From positions 10,567,699 to 10,631,698 of the forward strand of contig NC_080713.1 in the NCBI RefSeq assembly GCF_019097595.1: a stretch of 64,000 bases of DNA, written 5' to 3'. Positions 57,681 through 64,000 of this stretch are shown here, piece by piece. A program made the position numbers and the translations under genes. The notes beneath the pieces were generated by a model that saw only the letters and a program-made list of their open reading frames with translations, made no database searches and was not told the DNA's origin. This stretch comes from Hemibagrus wyckioides (lineage: Eukaryota; Chordata; Actinopteri; Siluriformes; Bagridae). How positions within the stretch are numbered: the first letter of the stretch is position 1; each line of letters starts with the position of its first letter.

Positions 57681-59204
57681 ACTGTGTGCATACCACACAC
57701 AGTGTCAAACACACCTGATCATCTCTTATTTAATATACTGAGGGACAGAGTAAAGTAACTTTACATTAACAGTACAGTTTAAAAAAATAATTTTTAATAA
57801 ATGCTACCTTGCTAATAATCTTTACTTGATCAATGACATTTTGTGCTACCTAAGTAAAAAGCTCACTAGAGTACAAGTTTTCCTCTGATTCCACACACAG
57901 TAAACCAGTGTACATGCTATGTTTTCTATTTCAATGTTGCACCAGGATAGATGCATGTTTTAAGTTATAACCTAAGACTAAAACTGTTAAAACTATGCTC
58001 CTTGCTGAAAGTCAGACATTGTAGAAATTATACATTCAAACTAAGCCAGGAAAGAGTTTGACTGATTCATCTGTTAAATCTAGTGTGTTAGGGAAATAAC
58101 ATATTGAACACATATCCAATAACATATTGGAAATGCTACATAAGACACAGTGACCAAACAGCCTCTCAAACACACTCTAACCCATTTTACTCTCATGAGG
58201 TGTTTGTTAATGAGCTAATGAGTTAAATGAGATATGCTCTGGAATGAAAAATGTGTTTATAGCAAAGTGGATATGAAAAAGTGATATGTGATTCTATTAT
58301 TATGGAGGAAATGAGAGCTGTAGTGGCTGAGAGTGTTAGAGGCAGAAATCAAAATTTGATTCACTACATCCTCTTCTTACCCTAAAACAATTTTACACAC
58401 AACTGTGTTCATCCTTCTCGCTCATCTCTCCTTTTTTTTTTCTTTATTTGGCCCTATTTCAAGCTACCCTGGAACTCTTTTTACATGCACACACACACAC
58501 ACACATTTGTGCTTGTGTATGTATAAGAAGAGAAACCAAGGCCAAATAAAGAGCTCTGACCTATCAAAGCATGGACTATACAAGATCTCTGAAGATGTGC
58601 TGTGGCAACAACACATTAACAGCAGAACCTTTAAGTCTGTAAGTTTCAAGGTGGGGCCTCGATGGATGTTTTCTCAGACTGATCTGGGGATCTATTAAAT
58701 TGGCAAGGTGTATATACATTGTGTAATTTGTTGAGAACAAAATGATATGACAGTAGAAACCAAAATCATCAACCCACTGAGGGCTGGATTCAAAATCACA
58801 CCAAAAATCCAAGTAAAGAAATAAAATTATAGGCAGGTCCAACATGCATGAATTTCATCATGGCAACTAATGAGTAAGTCAGTTGGGTGTATGGCTGGGT
58901 GACTGTTTGCACTCCTGACAACGTCTGGGCATGCTCCTGAGGGCCAGTCAATGGTATAAATGCTTTCATCATGTAGAAACTGCCTATACTCTGTCCACAG
59001 GGGACTGGGCATTGTCATGCACCAGGAGGAACCCAGAGCCCACTGTATAAGCTATGGCTCTAAGGATTTGTTTTCTTTTCTTTTTTTACAAACACATAAA
59101 ACCTATTAAATAATATGTATATTTTGAAACAAACACATACATATATACATGCATACATACATACATAAATACATACATACATACATAAATACAAACAAGC
59201 ATAC

Positions 59205-59298
59205 AGAAAAGAAAAGAAAAGAAAAGAAAAGAAAAGAAAAGAAAAGAAAAGAAAAGAAAAGAAAAGAAAAGAAAAGAAAAGAAAAGAAAAGAAAAGAA
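59205..59298. repeat. (AAAAG)n pentanucleotide microsatellite
   Basis: About 18 AAAAG units, preceded by ATAC/CATA units at 59138-59200. Confidence 0.97.
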
Positions 59299-60164
59299 TA
59301 TTAAAATAACATTAAAGTAACAAAAACATTTTTTGTCATGGAATTAGCCAAACTCCCCAAAAGGGCAAAACTGTTAGCTATTCCTATCTTTCTGGGGACA
59401 CACACACATGCATGAGTACTGTGGGAACACAGGGTGTTCTTGTTCTACAGACTATAATATTGAAATAAAAGGCACTTAATGGGCTTACAGCTGAGACCCT
59501 TTGAATAGCTGACCTAAAAACCATGGCAACAATAAAACTCTTATGTAACCCTGACACGGCTCAAAGAAATCAGCAGATTTTCCGCCTGGCTTTGGTGTTT
59601 GGTTAGACAGTTTTGAAGCAGACAGGCAGCATTGCATCTAACAAATTTTCCATTTGGTAGTGGCATTTGATGGTGTTTGATCTTCCCTAACAAGCAGCTA
59701 AACCAAAATGTTAGGTTGGTGTACTTTCCTGAGTTTGGTTTAAAGAAAATTTCCCACTTTTCACACTGGTTCTTTGATTTCTTTATATAAAGCTACACAA
59801 AGTCATAGGCCAGTGAAAATTGTTTTAACGAAGAGTACTGCTGTGTTTTGAATGTTGGTGCTTCATAGGTAAGTGTCAATTTTTCCATCTAACAAACATT
59901 ATCAGAATACTTCCAACTAAATTCTGCAGTTATGTTATGAAAATATTGTTATGTTCTGAAGATATGGTGTAATAATGGTTTGCTAACTGTATTCTTACAG
60001 CAAAAAGGACCAAAGAAACATAACATAGACAACATGAAATTTCAGCTTTGCACAGAACATAATTTTGCTCAGTTCCTGAATCTGAAAAGTTATGGAAAAC
60101 CTTACAATCATCTGTGAAGGTTAATTAATCTGCCTAGTAAAACCCAATAGTACCTCAGACACAG

Positions 60165-60966
60165 GGCCTCAGTTATCAAGCTGGATACGAACAGATTTAT
60201 ACGTAAAATGTTCATACAAACGTTTAAATTGAAATATGTATTCTACTTATAAACTTATGTGGAAGATTAACTCATGTAAACCTGAACTTGATCAACTTCA
60301 AGTCAATATGAATGGAGCGTTGTACTTTTGCATGGAATATATTTATTCTTATAAGCTTAGAATTCCTTCTGATTTTTTTTTCCAAAAACGCATCCTCTTG
60401 CTAGTTCACTAGGACAGGGGCAAATAACACAATCAAGAAAATGTTGTAAAAAACAGTCATTTTATACGTTTCATAAAATATAAAACATATAAAAAATAAG
60501 GAAAGCAAGCCAATACCAACCCATAAATGTAGAAAAACAAATCATTCAGTTGTGGCAAATGAAGTGACAGTTGAGAAACAGAGGATGGGCTGATGTGTCC
60601 GTACGTAGGTGTAAAACATAAACAAGTGCCTCAGCTGATGGAAGATTTAGTACTTGCTAATTATTATCATTTATTATTAATTATTTTATTGGCATACAAG
60701 TGAGTCAGAAAATGTACTTCTTATTTTCATTTTTTGCCCTGATATTTCATTTTATGCTTTTAGATGTCTGTGCACTTGAATTCTTGTGGAGTTTTGAGGG
60801 CATTGCTACATGCAAATGAGTTTTTTAATAAATGCACTTTGTACATTACAGGGAACATCAACATATAACAGTACTAAAAAAACAGCCTTTCCAAAGGAAA
60901 AGTTGTGTTTAGTTTGGCTTATGCAAAAATTTACACATTTTACTAAAATATTTATAAACTAGGCTT
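60165..60966. mobile_element. Possible GGGCCTCA-type non-autonomous DNA element
   Basis: The left GGGCCTCAGTTATCAAGC with ACAGATTTATACGTAAAATG and the right end read in reverse, GCCTAGTTTATAAATATT with TGTGTAAATTTTTGCATAAG, look like decayed inverted repeats. No transposase remnant was recognised in between. Weak call. Confidence 0.35.
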
Positions 60967-61642
60967 ACTATGTGGAGTGCAGGGGATTTCAAAATCTAGT
61001 TTTGTGACAGTCAATAAAGTAGTAGGTCAAAAGACATAAAGACATGGAATCTGCTTGTCCTGAGCACCGTGGATAGTGAGTTGTCCCCCCTTGTATATCA
61101 GGTCAAAAACAACAAAACATTTTAGTACACCAAACCCAGTTATGAGTCTAATGGCCCTCACGCTAACAGGTCCTCTTAATTATATTGTAGTAATAATTCA
61201 TTTTATTTATCCAATGCCTACCCTACACTATCCAAGGGCACTTTTATCTGAAAAACAGCTAATGACATTCTTAGCATTCTATGGTTCACTCTGCAGTTTG
61301 GGTTTTTGGAATTAACTAGGCATCTCCAGTGACGTCGGTGGAAAATTGAGCTATTATTGAACTCAGTAGGGAGATGAGCAAGAGCAAAATCACATTGTCT
61401 GTCAAGAAAAGCCTTCATGTTGGAATTACTTTCAGTTCTGCCTTAACTCTTAATATATTAGCATCAATGCAGTATCAAAGAACACTGTTACAGGTTTGAT
61501 TTCCATTCCCTAAAGGAAAATGCTAAACCATTAACTGGTTTGTTTTAATTAAGGCCCATGAGGTTAAGTGATTCTGTTTAGCTATTATATAATGGCTATT
61601 TCCTAGAACAGTAATTTATAGGCTAAAGAGAGCCCTCCTGAC

Positions 61643-61754
61643 CTGCGGTGTTTCTTCAGCAGCAGCCGTTCCATGTAGCTTAATCCATGGTCCTTAAACT
61701 CAATACGTATGTGAGTTCCTCCTTGAACCTGAGTCCCCATCACCTCCATGCTTA
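61643..61754 (-). CDS. zbbx: Host gene exon B
   Basis: Acceptor CTCATAG at 61755-61761, donor CGCAG|GTCAGG after 61643. One base is carried in and two out. It encodes EVMGTQVQGGTHIRIEF and KDHGLSYMERLLLKKHR, a basic motif ending the exon. The other two frames hit stops, so the frame is forced. Confidence 0.85.
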
Positions 61755-63249
61755 CTATGAGAGAAAAGACAAAAAATGTGTGAACAGTTGTTTTTTTGTT
61801 TTTGCTGTTTCATTTTGTGTTGTTTTAACGCAGTGATACCGTTTTACCATGAGTATATGCGTTTTGATCATCTTTGACTCATCTATACCAATGCTGATAC
61901 TGATACAGAAATGATTTTCCCTAAAATAGGCAATCATGAAAAACATACACATGCATGCCCATGCACCTATAGTATTAGGCTCATTCTTTATAATATAGTT
62001 ACTTTTAGTTAGTTAGTTAGTTAGTTAGTTAGTCAAATGAAGTGCATTAGCAACTACAGTAGTTAACCTGGACTGAATAGGGTTGCAATTGCTTACTGCA
62101 AATACATTTTACCTACATGTGCTGCTTGTAATGAACTCCCCTTGATGAGTTTTACGTTAAAGTCTTCTCAACTTTTTCATGTTGAGTTTCACTTCATGTT
62201 GTCTATTCATTATATCACACTGGCCAAACTTTATGGCCAAAAGTATGTGGACACCTTATCATCACACCCATGTGTGGGCATTCTCCAAACTTTTGCCACA
62301 AAATTAGAAGCACAAAATTATCTAGAATGTCTTTGTATAAAGTAGCAAAACATCCTGTCTATAATGACAGGGTTACAATGGAAGATCTCAAGTAACCTGC
62401 ACAGAGCCCTGACCTCAACACCTTTGGGAAAAAATCTGAAATACAAACTGCACCCAAGGCCATATCTCTGAATATCAATACCTGACTAATGCAGTTATAA
62501 ATGAATAGGCAAATGTCTTCAACCAAGCTCCAAAATGTAGCATATAGCCATCCCAGGACAAACTCTGGGGATGTTCAACAAGCAAATATGGTTGTGCTGT
62601 CAGGTGTATGAACAAGTATTGGCTAATAATTATGTTATAGGATTAATCTGAGATACCAATATTGATATTGCTGCATCCCTAAAATTAATGTTTTGTTTGT
62701 TTGCTTGTTTGTTTGTTTGGGTTTTTTGGGGGGAGGGGGTGTTTGTATGATTGTGTTTGTTTTTGTATTTTTATTATTACTACAATTTTATTAGTCATGA
62801 ATGGTTACATACTGTATAAATTAGATTTTGGTAATACAGGTTTATTATTATTTAGGAGGGAAACAAGACATAGGGTGAAAGATGGAATAAGAAAGTTAAC
62901 AAATTTACCAACAGGGAAAAAACGAGATGACAGAGACACATTAGGCACATTAGTAAAATTAGACACATTAGTAAAACCCTGTTGGCAGGATAGAGAATAG
63001 GTGATAAAGTAACAACTGCTATGTGGTGACCAAAGCAGATGATTTATTCAGGAATATGAAGCACACAGGTTCATTAGTGGATTTACATTTGTCTATTTCC
63101 CAACAAATTTTTCATTTGTGCATAAGAGAAATGGGAAACTATTACAAAGTGATGTATCAAGGATACCCTAGTCTAGCAAATAATGGCATATGATTTAGCC
63201 TAATATGCATAAACATAATATAGCACTGTGGTGTGTGTGTGTGTGTTAC
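61755..63249. other. Intron A-B with a Tc1 derivative
   Basis: 1.5 kb. It contains (TTAG)n at 62009-62032, the Tc1 derivative at 62216-62626 and (TTTG)n at 62692-62718. No exon. Confidence 0.6.
62216..62626 (+). mobile_element. Tc1-like deletion derivative
   Basis: The left end reads TTTATGGCCAAAAGTATGTG then GACACCTTATCATCACACCC. The middle keeps a piece of transposase C-terminus, CAGAGCCCTGACCTCAACAC (62402-62421) and CAAGCTCCAAAATGTAGC. The right end, GTGCTGTCAGGTGTATGAAC then AAGTATTGGC, is a decayed inverted repeat. The same family is seen at 14516-14655. Confidence 0.7.
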
Positions 63250-63427
63250 CTGGTCGAGCAGTTTGTACATTGTGGTTGGGTTCTTGATGTTCCCTGTCAC
63301 CATGTGTGTTGCTTGCTCTCCACTCATTCAGAGCTTGCTGAAAACATCTGGAAGATTCCTCTTCATCAAAATTGCCTCTCAGTAAAGAGTCTTCATTCTT
63401 CTGATCCAGATCACTCACAGTCAACAC
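63250..63427 (-). CDS. zbbx: Host gene exon A (first visible)
   Basis: Acceptor ATTGTAG precedes GTGTTGACTG at 63427; donor CAG|GTAACA follows 63250. It begins on a codon boundary and ends with one spare base. It encodes VLTVSDLDQKNEDSLLRGNF then the acidic/aromatic motif DEEESSRCFQQALNEWR, the best family signature here. The downstream intron starts in a (GT)n tract. Confidence 0.85.
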
Positions 63428-63924
63428 CTACAATCAGATGTGGTTAGTAACACACTCTATGGAATTTACTTAATTAACTTTTTAAATTCTGAGCACAGTG
63501 GTCCATGGACCAATTAACCAGTTAGGTACATGCAGTATGGATTTAATATCAAAAGTTTGATGAAAACAGAACCACACACAGCCCATCCTTGCTGTCACTG
63601 TTGATACAAAATATTTACCTTATTTATGTAGGAAAAAAATGCTAGTTAAAAAAAGTTATTAAGTTATTTACAATGGTTGTGTGATTCCCATTTGTATATT
63701 TGAACTATATTTTTACTGCTACATCATATTGCAGTAGCTAGCAAAAGGGAAAAAAACACTCTGCATTGTCTGCATTTTTATCCCCCCGACTTTTTGGGGC
63801 TTAAAGCACAGTAGTTGTGTTTAAAAGTGATTGTCTTAAATGATTGTTTTATGAGCTCTCTGCAAGAAAAATTAATTAAGAGTCTGAATAATGTTCCCAA
63901 GTCAATACTTATGTAATGCTCAAG

Positions 63925-64000
63925 CAACTTACATTTTCTGTGGCATTTGGCAGACAACATTATCCAGTGCAACTTACACTTATCTCAAGGCAGTTGAGGG
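63925..64000 (-). mobile_element. Part of a SINE-like fish repeat at the window edge
   Basis: TTCTGTGGCATTTGGCAGAC, ATTATCCAGTGCAACTTACA and CAGTTGAGGG follow the opening of a common fish repeat whose other end carries tRNA-like boxes. It runs off the window. Confidence 0.45.

Larger units (their letters stand above)
55211..61642. other. Large intron B-C (6.4 kb) with LINE relics
   Basis: It holds the LINE 3' end at 56065-56250, the Rex1-type relic at 56440-57680, a (CA)n tract at 58488-58505, the (AAAAG)n array at 59205-59298 and a possible MITE at 60165-60966. Nothing that looks like a host exon was found. The phase of exons B and C does not need one. Confidence 0.55.
39058..63427 (-). other. 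zbbx: Host gene, C-terminal ten exons; ZBBX-like
   Basis: Ten minus-strand exons with AG acceptors and GT donors join in frame at all nine junctions (intron phases 1,2,1,0,2,1,0,1,1) and encode 915 residues plus a stop. The start codon and 5' exons lie to the right of the window. Motifs that prompt the name: DEEESSRCFQQALNEWR (residues about 21-37), IEFKDHGLSYMERLLLKKHR (about 77-96), YQGLDGFFTLGL (about 751-762) and SRPISRAALEI near the C-terminus. They fit my memory of ZBBX, a B-box zinc-finger protein. The B-box itself would be upstream and is not visible, and the protein's role is not established by anything here. The exon model is strong. The name is moderate. Residues 193-663 come from one Ser/Pro-rich exon. 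Confidence 0.65.

Overview
The window is vertebrate nuclear DNA, almost certainly from a teleost fish. The evidence is the mix of several Tc1-type transposons with TA target sites, L2 and Rex1/CR1-type LINEs, DIRS and Ty3/gypsy relics, a tRNA-Gly-like SINE, hAT relics, dense microsatellites, and split GT-AG exons. No prokaryotic gene structure is present. The exact species cannot be read from the sequence. An ostariophysan (catfish-like) genome is only a guess, based on the Tc1 load.

The one host gene I can support lies on the minus strand from 63427 down to 39058. Ten exons are visible: 63250-63427, 61643-61754, 55098-55210, 52668-52786, 52449-52504, 50121-51529, 47861-48078, 45961-46126, 42956-43102 and 39058-39287. 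All nine junctions keep reading frame and end in one stop codon, giving the C-terminal 915 residues of a protein whose 5' exons lie beyond the right edge. Short motifs (EEESSRCFQQALNEWR, IEFKDHGLSYMERLLLKKHR, YQGLDGFFTLGL, SRPISRAALEI) fit what I remember of the C-terminal part of ZBBX (zinc finger B-box domain-containing protein). The B-box itself is outside the window, so the name is a recognition from memory, not a search result. A 1.4 kb Ser/Pro-rich exon in the middle carries degenerate internal repeats.

The left 39 kb holds no host gene that I can support. It is a layered graveyard of mobile elements. 1-2966 is an L2 LINE broken by a hAT fragment. 3656-6725 is a nearly full-length but decayed Rex1-type LINE on the minus strand. 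9737-11154 is a Tc1 copy that has lost two catalytic residues, and it sits inside an older repeat. 11930-14140 holds LINE fragments. 15300-15610 is a DIRS tyrosine-recombinase fragment. 18111-18566 is a solo LTR, and 18958-19170 a SINE. 22324-23564 is a Tc1 copy with intact termini and one frameshift. 26430-28200 is DIRS RT/RNase H on the minus strand. 30164-31178 is an internally deleted hAT. 32165-32456 is a Tc1-derived MITE, and 32700-33570 is Ty3/gypsy pol on the minus strand. From about 33.6 to 39 kb there are only microsatellites and unassigned sequence.

The introns of the host gene contain further Tc1 derivatives (41915-42378, 52958-53110, 54222-55043, 62216-62626), a decayed LINE (56440-57680), a LINE 3' end sharing its tail with the SINE, a tandem duplication with a telomere-like motif at its junction, and many simple repeats. 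I found no convincing undescribed system. The most useful leads are the repeat-bearing exon, the L2/hAT chimera, the SINE/LINE shared tail and the telomere-motif duplication.
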